Below, one piece after another: positions 34,282-44,994 of a stretch of DNA of 64,000 nt; the stretch's first letter is position 1; each line of letters opens with the position of its first letter. A program made the translations under genes and the position numbers. The notes beneath the pieces are model-generated. The model did no database searches. It saw nothing but the letters and a program-made list of their open reading frames with translations, and was not told the DNA's origin. The DNA is from Ophioderma brevispina (Eukaryota; Echinodermata; Ophiuroidea; Amphilepidida; Ophiodermatidae), in the NCBI GenBank assembly GCA_023653785.1, contig JAMKCH010044100.1, positions 50,888 through 114,887 on the forward strand, given 5' to 3'.

Positions 34282-34743
34282 TCGTAAATTCAACCCTCGT
34301 GTCACCGCAGGCAAAAGGTGTTTTGGACAGCGTCGATTAAGTTGGGAGGAGGGCCGATATGTAGCCCGATTCACCTTTTTTCAATGAATGAACTAAGATC
34401 ATCTCCGGCCTTTTATGTTAACATCATCTTTACATATAGAGTGCATTAAAGGCTTTTGTGTTCCTTCGTATCCAAAATACGGGCGATCAGCATTCAACTC
34501 ACCTGTTACATTGAATATCATTGAAACGCGATTAGTCATAATCTTTTGAGAGTTAATTTAACTATAAACGCCTTTACATTGACTTGAATGCTTTCTTTAA
34601 ACATAGAATTGATTTTTCTCTGCTCTCGGACTGTATGTTTCATTTGCATGGAATTTTAATTTCCACACATTGCACATCCCCCTCATTCAATGTCCATACC
34701 TTCGGAAAAGTACAAGAGGTGACAAGATGGATTGAATCTACTA
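34282..34743. mobile_element. second copy of the TAGTAGATTCAACC MITE
   Basis: The same termini as 31929-32393 (GTAAATTCAACCCTCGTGTC at the left, GATTGAATCTACTA at the right) and the same internal order (TTTTGGACAGCGTCGATTA, CTTCGGAAAAGTAC, AGGTGACA). TA dinucleotides flank it. Confidence 0.85.
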
Positions 34744-35307
34744 TAGTAGTAATAGTTGAGATACAACACTTGCAGAGCTTCTATTGCTATATAACTGTTT
34801 GTGATAAACCTTTATAAAAAAAAGTGGCTGTCTTAAAAAGAAATTAATGAGTGGAGTGGATGGTTTATGATATGATCCGTTCTGATCCTGGGTACCTTCA
34901 GATGTCTGATTGTCGACCATTGTAAAACGTAGGAGTCCCCAAGTTATAGTTTATTCCATCATATTTCTCATTTCACTCTTAAAAGGTTGAGTTTTTTAAA
35001 TGGTTTATGCTATCAATAATATCAATAAAGAAATTTACCTTCTAAGATTTAATACACTGATATAATTATATTAAATCTAATGAGCTGGAATTGAAATATT
35101 TGATTAATATATTATGAGAATTATCCGTTGATATTAATAACTTGTACAATATTTATTCTTTATTTAGAAGCTAACCTTTCTATTTCGCACTAACGTCTTT
35201 TTTCCTTTCCATCCTTTTGATCCTTTCCCCTCTTTCCTCCAGATAATCTAGCGAAAGTAAAAATAAAGTAAAAATAGAGAGCTTATGAACAACTGCTTTG
35301 ACTCTCT
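34744..35307. other. no gene seen
   Basis: AT-rich; no motif recognised. Confidence 0.45.
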
Positions 35308-35565
35308 GTGTTTGTATTTGCATGGAATGTTCTGTTATCTGGTTGTGTCGCTCAGGGAATTTCTCTTTCAGGAAAATTCTTTGAAAGAAGCGAAAACTTT
35401 CTTACAAAATCAAGAAATATAATAAATAATGAATTTGATAGCATTGAGAGTGACGAGGTTGTGAAGTCCAATTACCAGTTCCATTTTGTGTGCTACTTTA
35501 TTTCGACTGATATCAGCGCACAGAGTGAATTAAATAAGCATTGGCGTGTCCATTCGGGGATTTGA
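35308..35565 (+). CDS. short open frame with a half C2H2-finger-like end
   Basis: Up to 85 codons ending in SELNKHWRVHSG, the alpha-helix and linker pattern of a C2H2 zinc finger (S-x-L-x-x-H-x-x-x-H). The expected Cys pair upstream is represented by only one Cys (FHFVCYF), so no complete finger is present. It could be a decayed zinc-finger exon or chance resemblance. Confidence 0.2.
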   Translation: MFVFAWNVLLSGCVAQGISLSGKFFERSENFLTKSRNIINNEFDSIESDEVVKSNYQFHFVCYFISTDISAQSELNKHWRVHSGI

Positions 35566-35825
35566 GTGTTCGGAGCCTCATTTTCGTTTTTGTCTTTGCC
35601 AAAAGGATGTAAAATCCGCTATTTTTTGCTAAGTTAACGATCAGTCCCCGGGTGTGCTCTCACCCCCCCCCCCCAATCCGGAATTTATGGGTAACATTAG
35701 CTTAAAAATACATTTCATTTGATTGAAATCCGACATTTCAGTTCCAAGTATATGACTTATCAAAATATAGGCGACGCAAAACTTGGTGAAGTACTTTTAC
35801 ATGCAGTTTTTTAGACAGCGATAAT

Positions 35826-35978
35826 TATATAATATTGAATGGCTTTGAGTATGATACAAGAATATATTGCACGAGCTAAAAAATATTGCACGAGTCGAAG
35901 ACGAGTACAATATTTTTCTAGCGAGTGCAATATATTCTTGTATCATATGAAAAAAGCCATTCAATATTATTATTATTA
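35826..35978. repeat. long hairpin, about 70-bp arms
   Basis: ATATTGAATGGCTTTGAGTA and ATACAAGAATATATTGCACG on the left are mirrored by CGAGTGCAATATATTCTTGT and AAAGCCATTCAATAT on the right, with an inner repeat of ATATTGCACGAGT. Near-perfect palindrome, probably a compact MITE. Confidence 0.85.
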
Positions 35979-36180
35979 TTTAAATATCAGGCTGATTCAA
36001 AACAAACATCCCAGTCTACTAGTCTAGATCATACGGTGTGTCAATGATGTCGTTCTCGCTAAAAATGCCCGGATGCGATACAATATTAAAGAGAATATTG
36101 TATTGCATCCGGGAACTTGAACCAAAACTGTACAATACAAAGATTTCTCTGTACCACTCGGAAGCCTGATATAAATAACA
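35979..36180. repeat. short inverted-repeat element with central perfect hairpin
   Basis: ATTTAAATATCAGGCT on the left pairs with AGCCTGATATAAATA on the right. The centre (36069-36114) is CCCGGATGCGATACAATATT, a 6-base loop, and its complement with one mismatch. Confidence 0.75.
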
Positions 36181-36263
36181 ATTAATAATATTAAACAAAT
36201 ATTACAGCCTAAGATGTGTATTCTTTTGAAAGTTTTAATTCAATTATTAAATAAAATAGTTAC

Positions 36264-36622
36264 TTTTTAAAGGGGCATTTCGTGATCCACAACATCGCCC
36301 CCCCCCCCCGATTTACCTTGTAAAAGTTGAGATTTTTATATCATCTGAGCCGTTAGCCTTAGTAATCCATGTGTACCAAATCCTACGTGCAAAGGTCATC
36401 ACTGGTCATATCTGTAAGAAATTTGCAATTTTGTATTTTCTGTCCGTTAACGGACAGAAATTACAGCGCGGTGGCCTATGGGACCGTGGGAAACAAGCGT
36501 TTGCTTACAACACAAAACCGCATGCTCGGGATCAAATTTTGTGAATAAGCTTTTCTCAAGGATATCTAGTGTACCATGAATAAAACAGAAGGTGCTGGAA
36601 TCACGAAATGTACCTTTAAAAT
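36264..36622. mobile_element. MITE-like element, about 360 bp
   Basis: TTTTTAAAGGGGCATTTCGT at the left is matched by ACGAAATGTACCTTTAAAA at the right. A poly-C run follows the left terminus, and GCCCGTTAACGG-like palindromes lie inside. No target duplication is clear. Confidence 0.65.
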
Positions 36623-37079
36623 TTATACTACACTAAAAATCATGTAAAAACCGCCCTCAAAGTGCAATATTAAGTTTGTCTAGAACCGCAAAATAGTAAC
36701 CTAAAACGAAATATTGTATGGGAATGAAATTTGGCAGAGATATTAAGAAGGGTACCCTCTTGAAACCATGTCTTTTGTATGTTTTCGACTCTTTACGAAT
36801 TTCCCGTTCATCGTTGCCATGCCACCAAGGTCAAAATTCGAGAACCTACTTCCTCGGAACGCCTAACGGACCTTCTCTTCAAACTTATTGTAATTCAAAC
36901 TGATTATACAACATGCTCATATATATTATTAGGGTTTCGTTATCTTTGGAATGTTGGTATTGTTTTTTTCTTTTTGGTCCTTTGTGGGGCTGTAGGAAAT
37001 TCAAAGCGAGGTTATGGTCGTTACCATATCTCTGAGTGTCACCATAAATCTGGATCAATAGGTGATTTTTTATCTGCTT

Positions 37080-37285
37080 ATATTTCAATATAAAACAAGC
37101 TGAATTTAGTATTTGCTCCAATATGAAATTAGAAGCTTTACAATTTTTGTACCAAAGAAATCATTCTCAGCTTAATCCTTTCAGATGGGGATGTGTTGAT
37201 GGAAAGCCTTACATTAATGCAGAAATCAGGGCTTTTGATTTTGGGACACCAAATGTGAGTCTTTCGTTGCACCTTTAACCTTTAC
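37080..37285 (-). repeat. third, rearranged copy of repeat unit A
   Basis: 37080-37253 matches 30541-30735 in reverse orientation (CATCAACACATCCCCAT, GGATTAAGCTGAGAA, TTTGGTACAAAAATTGT). 37255-37285 matches the end of unit A in forward orientation (TCGTTGCACCTTTAA). It is therefore a mosaic of inverted and direct pieces. Confidence 0.7.
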
Positions 37286-37309
37286 GGAGGAAATATTTTG
37301 AACAAAGGG

Positions 37310-37405
37310 GTATGCTATATTGAGGGCGCTTTTGTCGTTCTTGATTTACTCGTTGTGGTATGCTATGTTGAGGGCGCTTTTGTCGTTCTGGATTTACTCG
37401 TTGTG
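37310..37405. repeat. 48-bp tandem duplication
   Basis: Two copies of a 48-base unit (GTATGCTATATTGAGGGCGC...) at 37310-37357 and 37358-37405, differing at two positions. Confidence 0.9.
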
Positions 37406-37889
37406 TTGTAGCAGCCTAAGGCGCTCCACAGCGGCGCCCTGAGCACTTCGGTGGATTTTTCGCGCGTTATCAAAATTATATATTATTATAATTTACTTGT
37501 GAAATGAGATAAAAAGAAAGTGATACTGTTTTATACCTAATCTTAACCCTATCGACACGGGCCAGTTCTGTATACGTTATAGCACATAAGTCAGTGGCGT
37601 CACAAATACTTTGCAGGTCATTTGGAAAGCCATCTAAAAAGAATATCAGCAAAGACTAGGTTTGTTTGGACTAATTTAGATGCATTTTTCATGCTGATTC
37701 TGAATATGCACTGGAAAATTAATAATTTTGACCTTTTGGAAACAAAATTTAACCAATTTTGACCGTTCAGCGACTGGAGGCGCTTGCCGTGTTCAAAGGA
37801 TTAACGATGACAATTTGCCAACTTTCGCCAACAACGTAAATTAAAGGTGAGTGACCTTATCGACAACCTCCACCACTTTAGTCCATACA
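37406..37889. other. no gene seen
   Basis: No gene. AAAGGTGAGTGACC at 37841 resembles 8430, a possible dispersed repeat start. Confidence 0.4.
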
Positions 37890-38290
37890 AGTACAAATTG
37901 AGATTTTTGCAACAGACTATGAAAAAAATATAGAAGGTTATTCTGTCATAAGACATGGCAGAAATAGACATGGTGGGGTGTTTGTGAGTACATCTGTGAG
38001 AAATGATTTCTCTTTTGTTACCAGGATCGCTTTTATTACCAGGGAATATCATTCACCCAAAGATGTAATAACCGAAACCTCCTGGATTGAATTGCTCTTA
38101 CCTAAAAGTAAACCTATCCTGGTTGGCACTTGTTATCAGCCTGAAGCTCAGTCACAATTTTTGTTTTGATGTTCTTGCAGGGACCCTTTCAAAGTCAAAC
38201 CCAACGCTGAAATTATTATCGTGGGTGATTTTAATATGCTTATTGAAAAAAAAACATCTCCTTTATGCAGGAATTATGTGGAGGTTTTAA
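37890..38290 (+). pseudogene. retrotransposon endonuclease (EEP) domain, partial
   Basis: Frames read EIFATDYEKNIEGYSVIRHG, RNRHGGVFVSTSVRNDF, ETSWIELLLP, PILVGTCYQPEAQSQFL and IIIVGDFNM (GDFN at 38224-38235). These match the central and C-terminal motifs of apurinic-like endonucleases of CR1/L2 elements: GGG(V)..Y, W(I)E(L), G..YRPP (here YQPE), GDFN. The N-terminal catalytic Asn/Glu motifs are missing. One frameshift before GDFN. Confidence 0.85.
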
Positions 38291-38499
38291 TGAATACGTC
38301 TGGCCTTAATTAGCTGTCTGAATCTCTTGTTGATTACATTCTCTGTAGGCACAATGACAACATTTGTCAATCCGGTGTCGTTTCTGTTGGATTTCCGTAC
38401 CAGGAAAATTTCCAAAACATCTTATGGTATTGATATTAGATCACTTACAAATTATATTCCTGATCAAAAAGTCCGATGTCACTAGTTCGCTCTGTGTCA

Positions 38500-38894
38500 A
38501 TACTGCCTGAGCGCATTTTAGAAGATTTTTACTTATATTCTTGATGTTATTGTGCCTATAAAGCGTATTCATGTAAAATATTCTACTGAACCACGGATGA
38601 ATGCTGAGATTCTTTAAAATATTATTACTAGGGATAGGTTATTTCGTAAATTCAAGAGAAACAATCGTGATCCTGATTTATCCCTAACGTCCCTAGAGGA
38701 AAATCTGGCGATCACCGCAAAAAAAAACAACCTAGCGTTATTTTTCTTTTTAGATCAAGGGGCAATTTCTCCCTAAAACAAGGATCCGCTCCGTGATTTT
38801 GTTTTTCAAAAGTGCATTTAAATGCAGTTAAGGGACGTTAGGGATATAGTTTTTCCCGTAAATTAAAGAATCAGATCCAACATGATATAAAATT
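38500..38894 (+). pseudogene. EN-RT linker of the CR1/L2-like element
   Basis: VSILDVIVPIKRIHVK with TEPRMNAEIL and RDRLFRKFKRNNRDPDL run up to the MITE at 38681. After it FRKLKNQIQHDIK runs to 38894. It resumes after the hAT element as FAKSQYFQNKIEEDS and KKYWNHL. Linkers of this type (TEPWM..EIL...RD.L..KF) precede RT in CR1/L2 proteins. Small indels remain even with insertions removed. Confidence 0.8.
38681..38844. mobile_element. TA-flanked MITE, 164 bp
   Basis: Ends TCCCTAACGTCCCT / AGGGACGTTAGGGA, flanked by TA (38679-38680, 38845-38846). Removing it with one TA joins the retrotransposon linker. A solo left half is at 19132-19176. Confidence 0.85.
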
Positions 38895-39586
38895 AAGTGG
38901 CGTAGCCAAGATTTTGTTTACGAGGGGGAACAGATTTGTGAATGTACCGACGCGTGTATTGTACCGACAAAAATGTTTTTCTCGGCTCGCTACGCTCGTC
39001 GGTTGACCCAAATTTTTTTACCGTCGCCTCCAAATTCTGAAGAGGGGGAGGGAGGGGGCGTAGGAGATTTTGCCAACGCAAAGATACTAATATGGTAGTA
39101 GTCTTGACCAATTAAGCAGTAATTAGTAAACAATTTTCATGAAGCTCTATCATGCATTTTGCTTGTTAGTATTCTGCCCTAAGGCAGGTTCACGGCTCCA
39201 AAATCTTCGACTTATTTCTGTCCTCAGCCTTCCTTTTCAACATCGCATATGACTGTCTGTCCTTCAGTTCATCCAGCATTACTATTCTCCTTCTTCCTCT
39301 AGGCTTCTTTCCTTCCAATCTTCCTTCAATAACATTCTTCATTAGTCCCGGAGGCCTCATTATATGTCCAATCCATGTCTTCTTTCTGTTCCTAATGGTG
39401 TTAATCAAGGACCTGTCTTCTCCCTCTGTGTTTATCATGCATCACGCACGCACTTATCATGCATCACGCACTAAAAAAAAAGCTTACAGCTTTTTTGACA
39501 AATGTACCGACGGACCGTTATGTACCGACAAAACATCTCGGTCGGGGGGGCACTTGCCCCCCTGCCCCCCTCTGGCTACGCCACTG
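38895..39586. mobile_element. hAT-type element, 692 bp, 8-bp TSD
   Basis: Terminal AGTGGCGTAGCCA is mirrored by TGGCTACGCCACT. ATAAAATT is duplicated on both sides (38887-38894, 39587-39594). Subterminal TGTACCGACG/CGACAAAA blocks with G and C runs are inverted at both ends. Its removal restores the retrotransposon frame. It carries a minus-strand retrotransposon tail (39190-39438). Confidence 0.9.
39190..39438 (-). pseudogene. C-terminal tail of another non-LTR retrotransposon
   Basis: An open minus-strand frame of 82 codons with RNRKKTWIGHIMRPPGLMKN, IEGRLEGKKPRGRRR, MLDELKDRQSYAML and KRKAEDRNK. This pattern (R..WIGHxxR...L...LEGR..GKR.RGR.R...LD..K...Y..LKR.A.DR..W) is the conserved end of RT proteins in several non-LTR clades. 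It is inside a hAT element, so it was either captured or retrotransposed there. A 22-bp direct duplication (TATCATGCATCACGCACGCA) lies at 39432-39470. Confidence 0.85.
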
Positions 39587-39675
39587 ATAAAATTTGCCAA
39601 ATCACAATACTTCCAAAATAAGATCGAAGAAGATAGCAGACATCCATCTTAAGAAATACTGGAATCACCTTATAG

Positions 39676-40350
39676 TGGGGGATTGTAGTGTAAAGATATC
39701 ATGTGAGTGTGCAAATCTGGATACAATTGTGAATATCGGCACACAAGTACTTTATGCATTGATAATTTAAAAAAAAAACTATGGAAGCATTTGCCACACC
39801 CTTTCATGACCCCCAGCATGGATTTCAAGGTTACACAGGGGGCGAAATTTTAAAAATGTTCCGATTGTGTTAAAAAGCACACCATCACGTTTGTCTGGTT
39901 ATAACGATTCCAAGAAGGTTTATACTGCCTAAGGCGTAGAGTTTTGAAGTTATTGGGGAAAAACTGTAAAAACAGTGAAAAGGTCAATTTTAGTTTGTAC
40001 AGGGGTCAAAAACTAAAGTTGTTCCACATTTTGTAAAACGTGGTGCAAATTGTTGGCTTAGCTTATAGAATGAAATATAGGAATAGTTTTGACTATCTTA
40101 CGTATTTAATTGGTTATTAACCAAAATGGCAAACAAAGTCAATAGCTATTGTCAGCTATTGGATTCTATTGACCTGTGACCTATTTTATTGGATAACGTG
40201 AAAACTAAGAGTAACAGGTGAGACAAACTATTCCTCATTTCAAAGGGGGTTTGGCACGTGCTTCCATCAATTTTATGGATTATCAATGCCTAAAGCATTT
40301 GAGTGTAAAAATTCACAATTTCATCCGGAAGCGCACACTCTATCACTATG
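39676..40350. mobile_element. GGGTCAAA-family foldback, shortened right arm
   Basis: The left arm carries GTGTGCAAATCTGGATACAAT, GCACACAAGTACTTTATGCA, TTTCAAGGTTACACAGGGGG, TTTGTCTGGTTATAACGATT and GGTCAATTTTAGTTTGTACA, as in 48391-48800. The right arm jumps from the central part straight to the outermost block (GGCACGTGCTTCCATCAATT...CGGAAGCGCACACTC), so most of it is deleted. Confidence 0.75.
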
Positions 40351-41159
40351 GTCCACTACTATTAACCCAATGTCCAACCAAGGGGTTTTCTACTACATTC
40401 ACGACCAAGGGGGTGGTTACCACCTCCTGATTTTTTCGTAATTAAAGCGAAAAACATCATCTTGTTTGGGATCAGTGTGTAGCTACATATGTCCTTTCTC
40501 CAAATCAAGTACAAACATGTAAAGTTTTAACAATATGACTTCATAGTAACGTTATAACTGAGAGTTTATTTTTACGCAAATTTGTAAGCAAATCGCCAAA
40601 ATCAAGGTTTTTTACCTTTTTTGCCATTCATGCAAGGCAAAAATTGGTAATTTATTGGCATGACAGGTGCCAAAGTCTAAGCATACAAATGTTATTACTC
40701 GTTACAAAAAACAATTACAAATATTGTCATCAATTTGCTCCAGTAGCATTCAAAGGAACATTTTTGGCATTTTACACAGAAAGTATAGGAAGTGGCAACC
40801 CCCCTTCCGACTTGAACCGGGACACACTGGCCCCCATGAAGGTGGTACCTCCAAATTTTGGTTTCCGCTAAAATGACCACAAAGGATCAACGTCAATTAC
40901 AATAAAAGCGTAGATCATATTCTTTGCGTTTTGTGCGACAGGGAATAATCCGTTAGGGGGGTGTACACCCAACCCCCCCCCTTTGGTCGAACAGGGTTAA
41001 GAAAACTTGGTCATAACACCAAGAGCTATAATCTCCTAATGTAAATGTTTTGGTACGACAGTATCAATTCTGAAAAGATATTACAATGACCAACATTCCC
41101 CCCCCCTGGGGTGTGTCTGAGCAATTCAGACGAGTCATGATCGTTGTGAAAATTTCATT
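40351..41159. other. unassigned insert between retrotransposon parts
   Basis: No gene. Both ends contain G/C-rich runs (CGACCAAGGGGGTGGTT at 40403; the inverted-looking ACCCAACCCCCCCCCTTTGGTCG at 40967-40989), suggesting another decayed inverted-repeat element. Boundaries not fixed. Confidence 0.35.
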
Positions 41160-42580
41160 ATAGAAGGAGCTTAGTAAACTGAAGGCGGCTAAGAGTACTG
41201 GGTTGGAGAAATATTCCCACAAATCTTCGAAGATGGTGCAAGTCGTCCTTAAGTCACCTCGCTTACATGTTAATTAATCTATCCGAACCAATATTGTCCC
41301 TAATGAGGTTAAACATGACTAAATTGTCCCACTTTTTAAGCAAAAACAACAGAGGGAATGTGCATTACCTGTTAGTATTCTCAGCACCCTTTCTAAAATT
41401 CTGGTTAATCCTCATGTAAGACTGCACGGAATTAGCCTAGCACGCAAATCTTCTATAAGATGATCAAAGGGTTACAAGGATTGTACAGCTTTTTCGTTAA
41501 AAAGAGTCTTTACTCTAGTATAACTCATGAATATCGTACACACGGACACACCAAAATTCTTGAAAAAGCCGTATACGTGCAATTAGAGAAATACTTTTAT
41601 ATAGTCATCAATTGGTTTCCGATCAACCCTTGTACTGACACTTGCCAATAATTTAATGGATCACATAAAAAACAAAAACTTAAAAGGGCATATATTACAT
41701 GCATGATTAGGTTAGACCTCCAAAAAGCATTTGTACAGGTTATTTTAACCACTCCATCCTCTGTGGAAAATTAAGAGCTAGGCATAGGGTCAATAGGAAT
41801 GGTTTATTTCTAATAGACAACAATTTGTAAACGTAAATGTTTTGTTTGATTCCTTGGATGTTCTATGCGGAATTCATCAAGGCCAGCATCATTGAGTCTC
41901 CCTTCCGTTATTTCTTATTATTCAATGATGATACCATCTACATTAGTCCTGATGATAGTGCATTATATGCAAAATGACAAGTTGCCATGTTTTTTCACTG
42001 GACCTGCTATATATCTCAGGTTTAGGTCTTTTTTGGAGTCTTGCACATGTGGTTATGGATAATAAAATATCATTACACCTGGGCAAGACTGAGTGTTAGT
42101 TGGTTCTAAAATAAGCATCAGTAAAATTGATATTTTTAAAATGTTTACAATGGACATGTCATGAGGTGTTGACCAGTCAAGTAGTTGGGATTGGTTAAGT
42201 TGCATGTCTGGTGATATTATTGCCAAATTGTTAAAAATTGTACATGTATATTAGCACAGTTTAAAATGTCTTCACAGAAAGGCAGTTGTTTAAATCTGAG
42301 CCTGCCACAAATTACCACAAATTACTATATTCGGGTCTTAATTCAAAATTTTTTGGAATTGATAATCCAACTAAGAACCACAAAAAAATAGATTTTTAAA
42401 CTGACCGTTACTGACTGACAATTCAAGGCATATTGGACGTCCCATATAGGATGGATGCCACGTCTTGCAGATTCAATTCACTTGAGTATGTTATGGTAAT
42501 GTAACACGAAAAGGTATTCGTGATAATATTAACCAATATTACAGCCCTTTGACTGTATGTCGTAATGATTAGCATTTTGT
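41160..42580 (+). pseudogene. reverse transcriptase of the CR1/L2-like element, decayed
   Basis: Motifs in order across several frames: KLKAAKSTGLEK (41167), RTNIVPNEVKHD and VPLFKQKQ, ECALPVSILSTLSKIL (41361-41405), KILEKAVYVQLEKYF (41553), MIRLDLQKAF in place of the Asp-containing LSKAFD (41701), GIHQGQ for GVPQGS (41872), FNDDT for the catalytic FADDT (about 41925), NKISLHLGKTE (42059) and MSGDIIAKLLK (42200). The catalytic box is damaged and stops are frequent. Confidence 0.85.
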
Positions 42581-43639
42581 TAGCCATCTTGAATGTGGTT
42601 TATTGATTGAATATTGAGTATCAAATTATTGAAAAAACTATCTAATGCGTTAATTAACATATGTTGTCAAAGCATTAGTCGGGTCCACAGCCACGCGCAC
42701 AGGAATGGTGTTCACTTTCTGTTGATAGTCGTTTCCTAGACTGATTTTTCGACTGAACACGATGTACCGGCAGATTTTTTAAAAAATGTGCCCAAAGGGG
42801 TCCCCCGGGGGACCTCCGGGTATTGGGTAGGGGAAAAAGTTAACTTGGTATACATTGACCAATTTTGGGGTTGGTGTCCACTATAGGTTTCGGGCAGGAC
42901 AAACTGATAAAAATAGCTTTCAAAAAGCAAAATAGGGCCTTATGCCAAAATTCAAAATGGCTTGCCCCAATTAGTGAGTTGTGGATGTATTAGGTGGGGG
43001 GCCATATTGACCATTTGAGCATTTTTTGGCATCCCGTGGTGGTTAAGGCCACTGCAAAATCCAAATTAGGCTTGCCATATGTCAAAGAGTTCAAATGCCA
43101 AAATTAGCTGTGTTGTCAAAAAATTCCAAACTTTCCCGAAAAGGTAATTTCTGCATCATTTGGTATAATAATTAACACATTTGTGCATTTCTTGGGTTGA
43201 ATATGTATTATGTTATTGGCAACATCAAGTGGTTTTATAAAGTTTGCACATTAAAAATAGGGCTGCAATTTGTTTTAACTTTTCCAATTTTTTTTTCAAA
43301 ATGGCTGCTTGACCAAAAATGAGTTTTCGATATTAGGTGCATATTGACGATTTTTTGAGCAATTTTTGCGTTTCTTTTTATTAGTGTTGCAATCATGAGG
43401 TGGTTAAGACACACTTCCAAAATCCCAAATGGCGTCATATATAAAATATTCAAATTCCAAACTAACTGCAGTATGTCAAAAATTCAACGTGACCAAAATG
43501 TATTTTCCCCCATTTAAAAAAGGAAAATTTTGATACATTTTACATTTCTTGGGGTGGTATTTGTATTGTTATTAGGCAACTCAAGGTGGTCGATAAATTC
43601 AAATTCAAATATGGATGAATAGAATCAATCTCTTTGTTT

Positions 43640-44992
43640 TCTCTCCACGTGTTAAACAAACCAATGCGCATCGTGGGTTATACCTTTCTGCGCACAAGGT
43701 CATGACTTGTTCAGCTGAGCGTGCCGCGCAATCGTCAACAGAGGGCCGGTTCTGTCGGCGATGATCGTAGATGAAAGGTACTCCCTGCCGAGAGGCCTTT
43801 GATGGGTATATTGCTTTTACAATGAGTGCCAAGTGACTATAATGGGGATGCCAAAATGAGTAGTGTTAGTATTATTAGTGTTATTTAGTTGGTACTCATC
43901 TTGGCATCAATGGAAAGAGGAGGGGAACCTGCTTTCTATGCTGGGATACCAAAATCAAGTGTCTCTGATAATTTCCTTTGTGTACAAGGCGTTTTTGTTT
44001 CCGTGTTGTTGGTATTTTCTTCCCGAAGGTAGGGGGATGATTGCCACACCCTATCCATCACTTTGAGATAGTTCCTTTACCTTCCTATATCCCGGTGGGT
44101 GTTTTTTTTTTTTTTTTAAAAATCAAGGTGTTATATTTCTGTGCCTTACTGAGTCGTGTTGGTATTTCCATTGGGAAATAGGACGCAAAAAATAGGAGCG
44201 TAGCAGACGACGAGCGGTGGTAACAACTCCTCCTTCGGAAGACGACGGGTTATTAATTATCAATTTAATTAGGTATAAAGTAGACCTAGAGGTAGGAGAG
44301 AAGGAGAAAGCTCTACCCTAATTTCATTACGCAACGCCGATTATCCCAATTATATCCACTGGCAACTCATTGTAAAAGCATAGACCAACAAAGGCCACTT
44401 CTCGGCAGGGAGTACTCTTTCATCCCTACGATCATCGTCGACAGAACCGGGTTATGTAACAAAGCAATATAGTCCGGCAAGGGTCTCATAGTCCGGGGCT
44501 CCATTATAGACGACAACGGATTAACGCGTGAACAATATGTGATGTGATCATGAGTCAGAAGTTGCAAATATTTGACACTATTTTTAAAAAAAATAAAGAA
44601 AATAGCTTAAAATCTGTTATAGTGTACTTATTTTGTCAGATGGATAAGGCGTATCTTTTGATGTGTGTATCAAAGAGAAAAGAAAGAAGTAAAACAGTTT
44701 GAAACTTAATTTTCAAACTCTGCAGTGATAGTAAAAACTCAAATATAAATTTCCCACCATGTGGCGCTGGGATTTTCCAGATCGCATCACATATTGCGTG
44801 AAGAGTCAACTGACTCGATTTGCCCCTATTGTTCACCAATTGTTCCCGGACTGTGAACACGGAGGATATATCTCCTGCCACACCGGCCATCTGTTGACGA
44901 TTTCGCGGCCACGCTCATCTGAACAAGTCATGACCTGTGCGCAGGAAGGTATATCCCCGATGCGCAGTGTTTGTTACTTTGATTGACTTTGA
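43640..44992. mobile_element. nested foldback in the loop of giant foldback 2
   Basis: Left arm 43640-43840 contains CAATGCGCATCGTGGGTTAT, GTCATGACTTGTTCAGCTGA, TCAACAGAGGGCCGGTTCTG, GATGATCGTAGATGAAAGGT and CAATGAGTGCC. The complement appears in 44355-44450 and, after an insertion, in 44884-44992. The loop (43840-44355) is non-coding. Confidence 0.75.
44451..44883. mobile_element. small inverted-repeat element splitting a foldback arm
   Basis: It interrupts the right arm of the 43640-44992 foldback exactly between AGAACCGG and CCATCTGTTGACGA. ACCGG occurs on both sides, a possible 5-bp duplication. Its own ends are partly inverted (AGTCCGGGGCTCC / CCCGGACTG; GAACAATATGTGATG / CATCACATATTGCG). 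Confidence 0.65.
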
Positions 44993-44994
44993 CT

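Larger units (their letters stand above)
37890..42600 (+). mobile_element. CR1/L2-like non-LTR retrotransposon, split by insertions
   Basis: Plus-strand relic of one ORF2: endonuclease 37890-38290, EN-RT linker 38500-38894, continuing at 39587-39675, and reverse transcriptase 41160-42580. Interrupting it are a TA-flanked MITE (38681-38844), a hAT element (38895-39586), a GGGTCAAA foldback (39676-40350) and about 0.8 kb of unassigned DNA. The protein resumes in order across each gap, so this is one element. The style (KAAKSTGLD, VPLFKK, LHLGKTE) is CR1/L2/jockey-like. Heavily mutated. Confidence 0.85.
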
